From positions 1,012,670 through 1,076,669 of the forward strand of contig NZ_RCWZ01000005.1 of the NCBI RefSeq assembly GCF_003675385.1: a DNA stretch of 64,000 nt, given 5' to 3'. Position 1 is the stretch's first letter. Each line of letters opens with the position of its first letter. Below are positions 8,966 to 17,884 of the stretch, in pieces. Source of the DNA: Mucilaginibacter kameinonensis. Its GTDB lineage: Bacteria > Bacteroidota > Bacteroidia > Sphingobacteriales > Sphingobacteriaceae. The notes beneath the pieces were generated by a model. It had not been told where the DNA came from. It was given only the letters and a program-made list of their open reading frames with translations, and made no database searches. A program made the position numbers and the translations under genes.

Positions 8966-9910
8966 TTACATAACACTCAAGGCGTTATTAATTGCTGTTT
9001 CAACACGGGTTAGTACACTGCCTTCGGCAGGTTTAACAAATGCCTCGCCAATAATCTTTTCATAAAGCTCAATATAGCGCTCAGATATCGAATTAACAAT
9101 CTCCTCGGTCATAACCGGTACCACCTGTCCGTCTTTACCCTGGAAACCATTTTCGATAAGCCATCTGCGTACAAACTCTTTCGAAAGCTGTTTTTGCGGT
9201 TCACCTTTTTGCTGGCGTTCTTCGTACCCTTCTTTATAAAAATATCTTGATGAATCAGGTGTGTGGATCTCGTCAATCAGGTAAATCTGACCGTCAACCT
9301 TACCAAATTCATATTTGGTATCAACCAATATTAAACCTTGTTTAGCTGCAATTTCGGTGCCGCGTTTAAACAGCGCCTGGGTATAAGCTTCAAGTTTCAC
9401 ATAATCTTCTTCAGATACAATACCTCTTGCCAGGATTTCCTCGCGTGAAATATCTTCATCGTGCCCTACAGATGCTTTTGTAGTTGGCGTAATGATTGGC
9501 TCGGGCAGGATATCGTTTTCTTTTAACCCTTCAGGCAAAGCTACACCGCATACGTGGTGCCTGCCTGCGGCATACTCGCGTGCGGCATGACCGGCAAGGT
9601 AACCGCGGATCACCATCTCCACCTTAAACGGCTCACAGATACGGCCAATGGTAACACTTGGATCCGGAACTGAAATAACCCAGTTTGGAACGATATCTTT
9701 GGTAGCTTCCAGAAAGCGGGCAGCAATTTGGTTAAGCACCTGGCCTTTATAAGGAATAGCCTCGGGCAGTACAACATCAAAGGCTGAGATGCGGTCACTA
9801 ACAACCATGGCCAGGTATTTATTATCTATAGTATAAACATCGCGTACTTTCCCCTTATAAAAAGCAGTTTGTCCCGGAAAGTTAAAATGTGTTTCTTTTA
9901 TTGCGTTCAT
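8966..9910 (-). CDS. purC: Phosphoribosylaminoimidazole-succinocarboxamide synthase (SAICAR synthetase)
   Basis: Purine biosynthesis enzyme that joins CAIR and aspartate using ATP. It is 314 residues. The N-terminal ATP-binding strand reads FYKGKVRDVY, followed by VVSDRISAFDVVLPEAIPYKG, a strong SAICAR synthetase block, and later VDTKYEFG and EIHTPDSSRYF. I chose the ATG at 9910 (MNAIKETHF). The frame stays open 16 codons further upstream, but those codons lie inside an intergenic inverted repeat (9917-9987) and look unlike protein. It is downstream of phoH and upstream of the STAS gene. No other pur genes are present. Confidence 0.96.
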   Translation of the reverse strand: MNAIKETHFNFPGQTAFYKGKVRDVYTIDNKYLAMVVSDRISAFDVVLPEAIPYKGQVLNQIAARFLEATKDIVPNWVISVPDPSVTIGRICEPFKVEMVIRGYLAGHAAREYAAGRHHVCGVALPEGLKENDILPEPIITPTTKASVGHDEDISREEILARGIVSEEDYVKLEAYTQALFKRGTEIAAKQGLILVDTKYEFGKVDGQIYLIDEIHTPDSSRYFYKEGYEERQQKGEPQKQLSKEFVRRWLIENGFQGKDGQVVPVMTEEIVNSISERYIELYEKIIGEAFVKPAEGSVLTRVETAINNALSVM

Positions 9911-9916
9911 TGTTTT

Positions 9917-9987
9917 TAGTTCATGGTTGATAGTTGATAGTTCATAGCTGATTTGCATTTTTACTATGAACTATCAACCATGAACTA
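9917..9987. repeat. Inverted repeat built from tagttcatggttgatag units
   Basis: Left part 9917-9947 and right part 9964-9987 hold overlapping complementary arms: 9917-9933 pairs perfectly with 9971-9987 (17 bp), and 9933-9947 pairs perfectly with 9964-9978 (15 bp). The sequence could therefore fold in two ways. It fills most of the phoH-purC gap. It resembles spreading intergenic palindromes of Bacteroidota rather than a gene-specific regulator. Confidence 0.7.
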
Positions 9988-10002
9988 TAAACTAATCGCT
10001 AA

Positions 10003-10968
10003 TTACTGTATATCCCCGTAGGCTTCTAATATTCGTTTTACTAATTTGTGCCTTACCACGTCCTCACCGCTCAGGTATACTATTTCGATGCCTTTAATAT
10101 CGGTCAGGATCCTTAAAGCGGTATGTAAGCCCGACTGTTGTTTTTTAGGTAAATCTATCTGGGTTACGTCGCCGGTTACTATGAATTTGGCTGATGGCCC
10201 CATACGGGTCAGGAACATTTTCAGCTGCATATCGGTAGCATTCTGGGCTTCGTCCAAAATAACAAAACAGTTATCAAGGGTACGGCCACGCATAAATGCC
10301 AGCGGAGCAATTTCGATAGTACGGTTCTCCAGGTAAACCTTAAGTTTCTCGGCCGGAATCATGTCGTCAAGCGCGTCATATAAAGGCCTCAGGTAAGGGT
10401 CGATCTTTTCTTTAAGGTCGCCCGGTAAAAAACCAAGGTTCTCCCCTGCTTCAACCGCCGGCCGGGTTAATATGATACGTTTAATTTCTTTGTTCTTTAA
10501 CGCCCTTACCGCCAAAGCAACAGCAGTATAAGTTTTACCCGTACCGGCAGGCCCAATAGCAAACAGGATATCGCTTTTGTTAATGCTATCAACCATACGA
10601 CGCTGATTGGTTGTACGCGCCCTAACCATAATACCGTTAGGTCCAAATACAATAACCTCGCCGCTTGCAAACTTATCGGCAGTAGCCGGCTCAGCATTTG
10701 CAACGTTGTTGCTGGCCTTTGAACCCAGGATCCGCTCAAGGTCGGTTATGTTGAGGTTTTCAAATTTCTCAACATGATTTATCAGGTGAGTGAATTTTTC
10801 CTGAAAAATATTCAATTCATTATCATCGCCCAAAACTTTTACTTCACTGCCTCTGGCAACTATTTTAAGCTTGGGGTATTGCTTCTTAATGATCTCAAAA
10901 TGATCATTATTCGGGCCCCACAATACTGCAGGGTTTACGTTTTCAATTGATAGCTTAAGCTCGTTCAA
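10003..10968 (-). CDS. phoH: PhoH-family ATPase (PhoH-like)
   Basis: 321-residue cytosolic ATPase with a Walker A motif GPAGTGKT (about residues 139-146), LTRPAVEAGENLGFLPGDL, and Walker B VILDEAQNATDMQLKMFLTRMG with the following GDVTQID. The N-terminal 70 residues are a KH-like segment (KIVARGSEVKVLGDDNELN), as in YbeZ-type PhoH proteins, which are linked to RNA metabolism and often act with YbeY. The start is TTG: the frame has no upstream ATG and the first residues MNELKLSIENVNP fit the family N-terminus. The gene is divergent from the SAM hydrolase gene and followed by purC after a repeat. Confidence 0.92.
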   Translation of the reverse strand: MNELKLSIENVNPAVLWGPNNDHFEIIKKQYPKLKIVARGSEVKVLGDDNELNIFQEKFTHLINHVEKFENLNITDLERILGSKASNNVANAEPATADKFASGEVIVFGPNGIMVRARTTNQRRMVDSINKSDILFAIGPAGTGKTYTAVALAVRALKNKEIKRIILTRPAVEAGENLGFLPGDLKEKIDPYLRPLYDALDDMIPAEKLKVYLENRTIEIAPLAFMRGRTLDNCFVILDEAQNATDMQLKMFLTRMGPSAKFIVTGDVTQIDLPKKQQSGLHTALRILTDIKGIEIVYLSGEDVVRHKLVKRILEAYGDIQ

Positions 10969-11070
10969 TACTAATTTGATTTTTTAGTTACAGATTTTTA
11001 TGAATTAAAAATTGAATATTTGTAGCTTCAAATGCTACTACAAGATTAGCAATAAATATTTATAAAATTA

Positions 11071-11847
11071 ATGGCAATTATAACATTAACTACTGATTTA
11101 GGCGATAAAGATATTTACCAGGCTGCGTTAAAAGGCAGTATCTACAAATTGTTGCCTACAGTAAATATTGTTGATATTACCAACAACGTAGCCGCATTTA
11201 ACGTACAGCAGGCTGCTTTTATACTTAAAAACAGTTTCCACTATTTTCCGGAAGATACCGTGCACCTTATTGGTATTGATACTGTTTATAACGACCATAC
11301 CAAGTATCTCGCCATTCGATATAAAAAGCACTATTTTGTAGGAGCAGATAATGGCATTTTTTCGCTAATGTTTGATGAGGCACCGGAAGAGATTGTAGAG
11401 ATCAACATTATGCAGGACCTAAAATTCCTGCACTTTCCGCTGGCAGACGTGTTCGTAAAAACAGCCTGCCATTTGGCCAAAGGCGGGAAGCTTGATGAAA
11501 TAGGTTTGCCTGTAAATGATATCGAAAACAAAATGAATTTACAGCCTGTTATCGAAAAAAACCTGATCAAAGGCGTAGTGATTTATATCGATTCATTTCA
11601 GAATGTGATAACCAATATCACCAAAGAGTTTTTTAACAACGTCCAGCAAGGCAGACGTTTTGTGCTCAACTTTAAGCGTAACGAAACTATTAACCACCTT
11701 AGCTGGCATTATAACGAAGTACCCGTTGGCGAAAAACTTTGCTTGTTCGGTATTAGCGACCACCTTGAAATTGCTATCAATAAAGGCAATGCAAGTGGTT
11801 TGTTGGGCCTTAACCTTAACGATAAGGTGATCATAGAATTTCAATAA
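11071..11847 (+). CDS. SAM hydroxide adenosyltransferase (DUF62 / chlorinase-fluorinase family)
   Basis: 258-residue member of the SAM hydrolase family (DUF62), which converts S-adenosylmethionine and water to adenosine and methionine. The N-terminus ITLTTDLGDKDIYQAALKG has the conserved TDfG-D motif, and FVGADNGIFS and FPLADVFVKTA are further family blocks; the C-terminal beta domain is at about 170-258. The fluorinase and chlorinase-specific loop is not apparent, so hydrolysis rather than halogenation is more likely. The gene opens a plus-strand run, with the next gene starting 15 bases after its stop. Confidence 0.9.
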   Translation: MAIITLTTDLGDKDIYQAALKGSIYKLLPTVNIVDITNNVAAFNVQQAAFILKNSFHYFPEDTVHLIGIDTVYNDHTKYLAIRYKKHYFVGADNGIFSLMFDEAPEEIVEINIMQDLKFLHFPLADVFVKTACHLAKGGKLDEIGLPVNDIENKMNLQPVIEKNLIKGVVIYIDSFQNVITNITKEFFNNVQQGRRFVLNFKRNETINHLSWHYNEVPVGEKLCLFGISDHLEIAINKGNASGLLGLNLNDKVIIEFQ

Positions 11848-11862
11848 TCACTGATTGATAAA

Positions 11863-12390
11863 ATGAAGAAAATCGCTTTACTTGTTGCATTTTTAATAAT
11901 AGGATCAACTTCATTATTTGCCCAAAGTGCCGTTAATTCCGACTCGGTGGCCTACCAGTTACAGCGTCAGAAAATAAACAACATGCTGGCTGCCCGTAAG
12001 CAAAAATTTGGGCAGTATGAGCAAAGTCTCGGGCAGCATACGGGCATTTTTGGCTTTCAAACCAAAGATGACATCCGCCGGTCGGCGGGCATTTTAATGG
12101 ATATTGCCAAAACGGACGATGCCATTTTTAAAGAGCTTAAAATCCTGCTTGAGTACCGCGATTTTCTGCAAAAACAAATCCAGAGTCATAGTCACGAAAC
12201 CGAGAGTGCTAACTCTGATTATCTTAAAGTTATTGCTCATTTACAGCAACAAAACAGCAAGCTCAAACAACAGTTAACAGCATCAGAACAGCGCCTTAGT
12301 ACCCGCCAAACCATATTTATGATAGTGATACTTTTCATGGGTGCGTCAATTTTGTTACTCATGTTCCGAAAAACCCGTGTTAAAGCGTAA
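11863..12390 (+). CDS. Secreted, membrane-anchored coiled-coil protein of unknown function
   Basis: 175 residues. A signal peptide (1-20, cleavage after LFA) is followed by a helical region, a Gln-rich coiled coil at about 115-147 (LQQQNSKLKQQL) and a single C-terminal transmembrane helix at about 150-167, ending in basic FRKTRVKA. I do not recognise the family. The gene lies 15 bases after the SAM hydrolase and 29 bases before the ABC transporter, so all three probably share a transcript. The bulk of the protein would sit in the periplasm. Confidence 0.8.
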   Translation: MKKIALLVAFLIIGSTSLFAQSAVNSDSVAYQLQRQKINNMLAARKQKFGQYEQSLGQHTGIFGFQTKDDIRRSAGILMDIAKTDDAIFKELKILLEYRDFLQKQIQSHSHETESANSDYLKVIAHLQQQNSKLKQQLTASEQRLSTRQTIFMIVILFMGASILLLMFRKTRVKA

Positions 12391-12419
12391 ATTCGCGGCT
12401 TAAACACGAAAACGTATAC

Positions 12420-14252
12420 ATGGCAAGAGGACGACTGAATAGTGGCAGCAAGGCAGAAGCAGAATTACCTAAAGCAAAAATAAACCGGAGCAGCCTGCGT
12501 AATGTAGCAAAATTGCTCACTTACCTGAAACCTTACCGCTTGAAATTTATTGCAGGATTAGTATTCCTGTTCCTGTCCAGCCTTGTAGGTCTGGCATTCC
12601 CTGCAATTTTGGGTGCGTTAATTGATGCGGCACAAGGCATATATAAATACAAATATCTGCCGCACGGATTAAATGCCATAGCCATAATGGGTTTCATTAT
12701 TTTGTTTGCCCAGGCATTCGTATCGTTTTTCAGGGTGGTTTGGTTTGTACAGGTAGCCGAAAAATCATTGGCCGATATCAGGCGCGATACTTACTTCAAA
12801 CTTATTACCTTGCCCATGAACTTTTTCGCCAACCGCCGAGTTGGTGAACTGAACAGCCGCATTTCTGCCGATCTATCCCAGATTCAGGATACCCTTACCA
12901 CTACTTTTGCCGAAATGATCCGCCAGTTGGTGATCATGGTGGGGAGCACTACCCTACTGGCTATTGTATCTATAAAATTGACGCTTGCGCTGTTGGCTAT
13001 TTTACCTTTCCTGGTTGCCTTTGCTGTATTCTTCGGGCGCTTTATCCGTAAGCTATCACGCGAAGCGCAGGATAAATTAGCCGAATCAAATACCATAGTT
13101 GAAGAAACCCTTCAAGGCATTGCTAATGTAAAAGCTTTTGTTAACGAAGCTTATGAAGCTAATCGTTACGATAAAATATTACGTAAAGTAGTGAACATAG
13201 CCGTTCGTGGCGCTAAATTTAGGGGCACATTTGCCTCATTTATTGTATTTTGCCTATTCGGAACCTTTGTTGGTGTTATTTGGTACGGCTCGGTGCTGGT
13301 TGCAAATCATGAAATTTACGTTGGTGATCTGACCACCTTTATCATGTATTCGATATTTGTTGGTGCTGCCATGGGTAGCTTCCCCGACTTATATGCCAAC
13401 TTGCAGAAAGCCGTAGGTGCCAGCGAACGTGTATTGGAAATACTTGGCGAACAAGGTGAAGACATTTCAATGATTGAAAGCAATAATGCTGTCAAACAAA
13501 CCATAAAAGGCGACGTGGCATTTAACGATGTGGTATTTGCTTACCCATCCCGCCCGGAAATAACCGTATTAAAAGGAATTTCATTTAGTGCCGATGCAGG
13601 GCAGCGTGTAGCCATTGTTGGCCCAAGTGGTTCGGGAAAATCAACCATGGCTTCATTGATTCTGCAGTTTTATCATCCGCAAAGCGGCAACATTTTGTTT
13701 GATGGCAAATCTGCCGATAATTATTCCTTAACTGATATCCGTAACCAGGTAGCTATTGTTCCGCAGGATGTATTGTTGTTTGGCGGTACTATTATGGAAA
13801 ACATTGCTTATGGCCGTTTAAATGCCACAAAAGAAGATATCATACAAGCAGCTAAACGAGCCAATGCACACCAATTTATTTCATCATTCCCCGAAGGTTA
13901 TGAAACCGTTGTAGGCGAGCGTGGCGTAAAACTATCCGGCGGTCAGCGGCAGCGTATTGCAATTGCCAGGGCATTGCTTAAAAACCCATCCATACTGATA
14001 CTTGATGAGGCTACTTCATCGTTAGACTCCGAATCGGAACGCCTGGTACAGGAAGCGTTGGAAGAGCTGATGAAGAACAGGACTTCCATCATTATAGCTC
14101 ATCGTTTATCAACCATTCGCGAAGCCGATAAAATAGTAGTACTTGAAAAAGGTAACATTATTGAAAGCGGCAGCCACGCTGAACTTATTAGCAACGAACA
14201 GGGACTGTATCGTTACCTAAGTCAGCTTCAGTTCGAAAGCAGCCAGGCCTGA
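12420..14252 (+). CDS. ABC transporter, fused permease and ATPase (MsbA/ABCB type)
   Basis: 610-residue half-transporter. Residues about 40-335 form a six-helix type IV exporter membrane domain, and about 355-605 form the nucleotide-binding domain. Walker A GPSGSGKST (about 401-409), signature LSGGQRQRIAIARAL (about 506), Walker B ILILDEATSSLD (about 525) and the switch histidine in IIAHRLSTI are all intact. The A-loop aromatic is in VVFAYPSRPE. Likely a homodimeric exporter of lipid or amphipathic drug; the substrate cannot be read from the sequence. It is the last of a closely spaced three-gene run, and a hairpin lies 53 bases after the stop. Confidence 0.93.
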   Translation: MARGRLNSGSKAEAELPKAKINRSSLRNVAKLLTYLKPYRLKFIAGLVFLFLSSLVGLAFPAILGALIDAAQGIYKYKYLPHGLNAIAIMGFIILFAQAFVSFFRVVWFVQVAEKSLADIRRDTYFKLITLPMNFFANRRVGELNSRISADLSQIQDTLTTTFAEMIRQLVIMVGSTTLLAIVSIKLTLALLAILPFLVAFAVFFGRFIRKLSREAQDKLAESNTIVEETLQGIANVKAFVNEAYEANRYDKILRKVVNIAVRGAKFRGTFASFIVFCLFGTFVGVIWYGSVLVANHEIYVGDLTTFIMYSIFVGAAMGSFPDLYANLQKAVGASERVLEILGEQGEDISMIESNNAVKQTIKGDVAFNDVVFAYPSRPEITVLKGISFSADAGQRVAIVGPSGSGKSTMASLILQFYHPQSGNILFDGKSADNYSLTDIRNQVAIVPQDVLLFGGTIMENIAYGRLNATKEDIIQAAKRANAHQFISSFPEGYETVVGERGVKLSGGQRQRIAIARALLKNPSILILDEATSSLDSESERLVQEALEELMKNRTSIIIAHRLSTIREADKIVVLEKGNIIESGSHAELISNEQGLYRYLSQLQFESSQA

Positions 14253-14305
14253 TTAGCTTGCTCAGATTAATTCGGCATATGTCAGAACTTATAGCCGATT
14301 AATCC

Positions 14306-14335
14306 GTTTACACTCGCAGTAAAACGAGTGTAAAC
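14306..14335 (+). terminator. Hairpin after the ABC transporter
   Basis: 11-bp perfect stem (gtttacactcg / cgagtgtaaac) with an 8-base loop in the 165-base gap between the ABC transporter and the beta-CASP gene. There is no T-run after it, so a protein-binding operator for the next gene is an alternative to a terminator. Confidence 0.45.
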
Positions 14336-14417
14336 TGCTATATTCACAAATTAAAGATTACTTATAACGTAATATAATTATCGATACCGCCCCGGGGATG
14401 CGTATCACTTATAAAAA

Positions 14418-15818
14418 ATGAAACTAACTATACACGGGGCGGCCCGTCAGGTTACCGGAAGCATGCATTTGCTTGAGGTTGGCCAATATAAAATTTTGGT
14501 GGATTGCGGGCTGGATTATGAAAAGGACCGCAGTGTAATATCCAACGAAAACTTTCCCTTTAACCCCGAAACCATTGATGTGGTTGTGCTTACCCATGCC
14601 CATATCGACCATTCAGGAAACCTGCCCACCCTGATCCGTTTGGGCTTTGACGGGCAGATACTTTGCACCTCTCCTACTGCCGATTTAACAGAATTGCTCC
14701 TGCTTGATTCCGTAAACCTGTTTATGCGGAAAGCTGGCGAAAGGAACAAACACCACAGGCGCGGCAGAGGTAAGCACAGCAGCCACGTGCAACCGTTGTA
14801 TTTGCAAAAACACGTAATGGATACAGTTGAGCGTTTTGTTACCATAGGCTTCAACAAACCTTTCCGTATCACCGGCGATATCGAATTAACTTTTGTACCC
14901 GTTGGTCACCTGTTAGGTGCTGCGGCAGCAGTATTTAAAATAAACGACAAAGGCGAAGAAAAATCAATTGCCTTTACGGGCGACATCGGCAGGAAAAATT
15001 ACCCTGTATTAAACGATCCTCAGCCCCTGCCCCCGGTAGATTTCCTGGTATCAGAAGCTACCTACGGTGGCCGCTATCACAGTAAAGACAAAACCGTTGA
15101 ACAAACCCTGATAGAGGTTATTGAAAAGGCCTGTATTAAAGAACAGGGGCGTTTAATTATCCCTGCGTTTAGCATCGGGCGTACGCAATCATTGGTATAT
15201 ACTTTAAATAAGATCTTTAGTACCGGGCTCCTACCTCCTGTAAAGGTATTTGTGGATAGTCCGATGGCTACACAAGCTACTGAAGTGTTCAGGAAATACC
15301 ATAGCCATGTAAACCAGGAAGCTCAGGAATTTTACCAGAAACGCGGTGACGAATTTGAGTTTGATAACCTCACCTACGTAGAAACCCTTAAGGATAGCCG
15401 GCAGATCTCTAATTATTGGGAACCTTGTATCATCATATCATCTGCAGGGATGCTTGAAGGCGGACGTATACAGGACCATCTTTTTTATAACATCCAGAAT
15501 TACTACGCTACCATCCTATTCATAGGCTATTGCGCCAAGGGAACTTTAGGACACCGCTTGTTGCGTGGCGATTCCATTGTACACATCAAAGACCGTGAAC
15601 TGTCTGTTTACGCAACCATAAAACAAACCGACGTACTAAGTGCTCATGGCGATCATGATGACATCATGAATACCGTAAAAGCTATTGACAAGGCAAAACT
15701 AAAACATATATTCCTGGTACATGGCGAAGGTGAAAGTATGCAGTTATTGGCTAATGACCTGGAAAAGGAAGGCTATGGTGTGACTATGCCTGAGAAAGGT
15801 GTAAGTTATATTATATAA
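14418..15818 (+). CDS. Beta-CASP metallo-beta-lactamase RNA nuclease-like protein
   Basis: 466 residues in the CPSF73/Ysh1-like group of bacterial MBL proteins. Zinc motif HAHIDH (about residues 60-65, VVLTHAHIDHSGNLP) is complete, GHLLGAAAAVF and FTGDIGR follow. A beta-CASP domain occupies roughly 190-370 (IPAFSIGRTQSLVYTLN, FVDSPMATQATEVF, IISSAGMLEGG). A C-terminal RMMBL element ends with SAHGDHDDIM and FLVHGE. The family cleaves or trims RNA; the substrate here is unknown. It differs from RNase J in size and motif order. It follows an ABC operon after a hairpin and is probably its own transcription unit. Confidence 0.88.
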   Translation: MKLTIHGAARQVTGSMHLLEVGQYKILVDCGLDYEKDRSVISNENFPFNPETIDVVVLTHAHIDHSGNLPTLIRLGFDGQILCTSPTADLTELLLLDSVNLFMRKAGERNKHHRRGRGKHSSHVQPLYLQKHVMDTVERFVTIGFNKPFRITGDIELTFVPVGHLLGAAAAVFKINDKGEEKSIAFTGDIGRKNYPVLNDPQPLPPVDFLVSEATYGGRYHSKDKTVEQTLIEVIEKACIKEQGRLIIPAFSIGRTQSLVYTLNKIFSTGLLPPVKVFVDSPMATQATEVFRKYHSHVNQEAQEFYQKRGDEFEFDNLTYVETLKDSRQISNYWEPCIIISSAGMLEGGRIQDHLFYNIQNYYATILFIGYCAKGTLGHRLLRGDSIVHIKDRELSVYATIKQTDVLSAHGDHDDIMNTVKAIDKAKLKHIFLVHGEGESMQLLANDLEKEGYGVTMPEKGVSYII

Positions 15819-15892
15819 AATACCTGCGGCAGCTTTTTTTAATTCTTTTTATGGAACTCTGCCGCTAAATGCATCATGGTAAATAAACTATC

Positions 15893-16597
15893 ATGAAGAA
15901 GATATTTTTATTCGTATTACTTACTTGTTTAATAGCACGGGCATTAGCCCAAGCTTACAAGCCGGAATATGGTAAACCGTTAGTTGTATTAACCCAAGTT
16001 GATCCATGGGTAATGGTTATTGGTTCTGATGCTCCTACTTTCGCACTTTATCAAAATGGTCAGATATTGTATAAAAAGACAATCGCAAACAAAATCAAGT
16101 ATTTTCAAACCAGTGTTCCTATAGATAAAATACCAGAAACACTACGAAAACTGAACGTTACCGACAGCCTTAAAAAACTTCCTTCTAATATAGTAGGGAC
16201 TACAGCATCAGACCAACCTACAAACCTATTGATGTTGGATTTAAGCTTTCGAAAAGGCATACAAGTTTATGGTAGCCTGTTCAACACAAAACGCATAGGA
16301 AGACAAAAAACACCTAAAGCCTTTTTGAACGCTTTTGATAAACTTACTAATTTCCAAGACCCCAAAGCGAAAGAGTGGTTACCGGATAACATTGAGGTAA
16401 TGTTAACCAGCTACAGCTATTCCCCCCAAACACCTATGAACTGGCCTACCGAATGGCCAAATTTGAAAGACAAGCACACCGTACGAAGAAATGTCGATCA
16501 GTACAGTATTTATATAGATAGAAAAGAACTTGATAAACTAAAAAAGATTGTTAGTTTGTTGGGCGAAAAACAGGCAATAAAAGTAAGCGGAAGATAG
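15893..16597 (+). CDS. Secreted protein of unknown function
   Basis: 234 residues with an N-terminal signal peptide (about 1-19, ending ARALAQ). The mature part is mixed alpha/beta with many Lys and Pro; recognisable local features are ALYQNGQILYKK and a Trp/Pro-rich stretch near PMNWPTEWPNL. I do not recognise a family. It stands alone between the beta-CASP gene and a strong repeat plus terminator. The codon pattern looks like its neighbours, though it is slightly more AT-rich. Confidence 0.75.
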   Translation: MKKIFLFVLLTCLIARALAQAYKPEYGKPLVVLTQVDPWVMVIGSDAPTFALYQNGQILYKKTIANKIKYFQTSVPIDKIPETLRKLNVTDSLKKLPSNIVGTTASDQPTNLLMLDLSFRKGIQVYGSLFNTKRIGRQKTPKAFLNAFDKLTNFQDPKAKEWLPDNIEVMLTSYSYSPQTPMNWPTEWPNLKDKHTVRRNVDQYSIYIDRKELDKLKKIVSLLGEKQAIKVSGR

Positions 16598-16639
16598 CCT
16601 ATCGTTTTCCGTTCCCAAATATCTAGTAATATTCCTTAT

Positions 16640-16778
16640 CTGCCGCAGGTTTAGCGCAGCGTAACCTGTGGTGAATAATGGCTTAAGTTTTAAACTTAAG
16701 TCCCTAAACACCGTCCACTTGAGTTATAAACTCAAGTAATTTTATACCACGGGTTACGCTACGCTAAAACCGCGGCAG
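16640..16778. repeat. Large nested palindromic element
   Basis: Outer arms 16640-16672 and 16746-16778 are about 33 bases each and complementary with a few mismatches (core ggtttagcg / cgctaaaacc and cgtaacc / gggttacg). Inside are two further palindromes, 16682-16700 (cttaag...cttaag) and 16717-16737 (acttgag...ctcaagt). The right arm runs into a T-tract. A fragment of the same arm motif (gcggcag...ctgccgc) also occurs at about 15823-15865, just after the beta-CASP gene. Confidence 0.7.
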
Positions 16779-16790
16779 CTTTTTTTGTGA

Positions 16791-16830
16791 AACAGAAAGG
16801 GATGAACCTTGCGATACATCCCTTTCTGTT
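16791..16830 (+). terminator. Rho-independent terminator for the plus strand
   Basis: 14-bp perfect stem (aacagaaagggatg / catccctttctgtt) with a 12-base loop followed by a T-rich ttgtattgttttg. It lies between the convergent secreted protein (plus) and serA (minus). Confidence 0.75.
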
Positions 16831-16849
16831 TTGTATTGTTTTGACCTAC

Positions 16850-17803
16850 TTAAGCTTTTTTGAAATGCTCAATGATTAAGCTTGCAAGCTCAACGCCAAT
16901 TCTTTCCTGAGCTTCGTTGGTGGCAGCACCAATGTGCGGGGTCAGGGAAATTTTTGGATGAGTTAAGATCTCTGCGCGAGGTGTAGGCTCATTGTCGAAC
17001 ACGTCAAGTGCAGCAAATGAAACCTGACCGCTGTTTAAAGCGTCAACCAGGGCAAGCTCGTCGATCAAGCCACCGCGTGAAATATTTACCAGGCCAACAC
17101 CTTTTTTAGTTTTAGCCAATTCTTCGGCACCAAAAAGGGCTTTGTCGATGAATGGGGTATGCAGGGTAATGAAATCCGCTGTAGCGATAATTTCATCAAG
17201 GGTAGATTTTTTAACAGCTACTTTAACAGTAGTACCACCACCTAAAACGAGATCCAATTCAGGATTGAAATCAAAAAGATCGTAAGCCAAAACATCCATA
17301 CCAACACCGATAGCGATTTTAGCTACTTCCCTACCAATACGGCCAAAGCCAACAATACCTAAAGTTTTACCACGAAGCTCAACGCCTTTAGCGTAAGCTT
17401 TTTTCAGATCGTTAAATTTAGTACCACCTTCAACCGGCATTTTGCGGTTGCTGTCAGGTAAAAAGCGCACAGCGCCAAATAAGCTCGCAAATACAAGCTC
17501 AGCTACTGATAATGAAGATGAAGCCGGGGTATTGTACACGCCAATACCTTTTTCTTTAGCGTAATCAACATCAATATTATCAACACCTACACCACCACGA
17601 CCAATCAATTTCAGGTTAGGGGTAGCGTCGATTAATGCTTTACGTACTTTAGTAGCGCTACGTACGGTAATAGCATCATAGTTTTTCAATTTTTCAGGAA
17701 GCTCATCCTGTGGAATATTATTGGTATCTACAAAAAAGCCGGCATCTTCCAGCATTTTTTTTCCTATTGGGTCGATACCGTCGTTAGCTAATATTTTGAT
17801 CAT
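16850..17803 (-). CDS. serA: D-3-phosphoglycerate dehydrogenase, short form without ACT domain
   Basis: 317 residues of the D-2-hydroxyacid dehydrogenase family; first step of serine synthesis from 3-phosphoglycerate. The NAD-binding motif GIVGFGRIGREVA is at about 150-162, catalytic Arg in NISRGGLIDE, Glu in DVFDNEPT and His in LTPHIGAAT. It stops right after the catalytic domain, so the regulatory ACT domain of long SerA proteins is absent and serine feedback through ACT is not expected. It lies 81 bases downstream of serC, which confirms the serine pathway over other 2-hydroxyacid substrates. No serB is present. Confidence 0.92.
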   Translation of the reverse strand: MIKILANDGIDPIGKKMLEDAGFFVDTNNIPQDELPEKLKNYDAITVRSATKVRKALIDATPNLKLIGRGGVGVDNIDVDYAKEKGIGVYNTPASSSLSVAELVFASLFGAVRFLPDSNRKMPVEGGTKFNDLKKAYAKGVELRGKTLGIVGFGRIGREVAKIAIGVGMDVLAYDLFDFNPELDLVLGGGTTVKVAVKKSTLDEIIATADFITLHTPFIDKALFGAEELAKTKKGVGLVNISRGGLIDELALVDALNSGQVSFAALDVFDNEPTPRAEILTHPKISLTPHIGAATNEAQERIGVELASLIIEHFKKA

Positions 17804-17827
17804 CTTATTATATCATTGGGTCATCAG

Positions 17828-17871
17828 GTCATTGAGTCATTGCCATAAAAACGACATAATGACTCAATGAC
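17828..17871. repeat. 14-bp inverted repeat in the serC-serA gap
   Basis: gtcattgagtcatt (17828-17841) and aatgactcaatgac (17858-17871) are perfectly complementary. The flanks repeat the same gtcat/atgac units. The element occupies most of the gap between serC and serA and could act as a partial terminator; its unit-repeat build resembles the phoH-purC element. Confidence 0.65.
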
Positions 17872-17884
17872 TTAATGAAATAAA

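Noticed and set aside
11018..11042. Small tgtagc...gctac inverted repeat between phoH and the SAM hydrolase as an operator
   Set aside because: The arms are only 5-6 bases and no second site is seen, so it is not distinguishable from chance.
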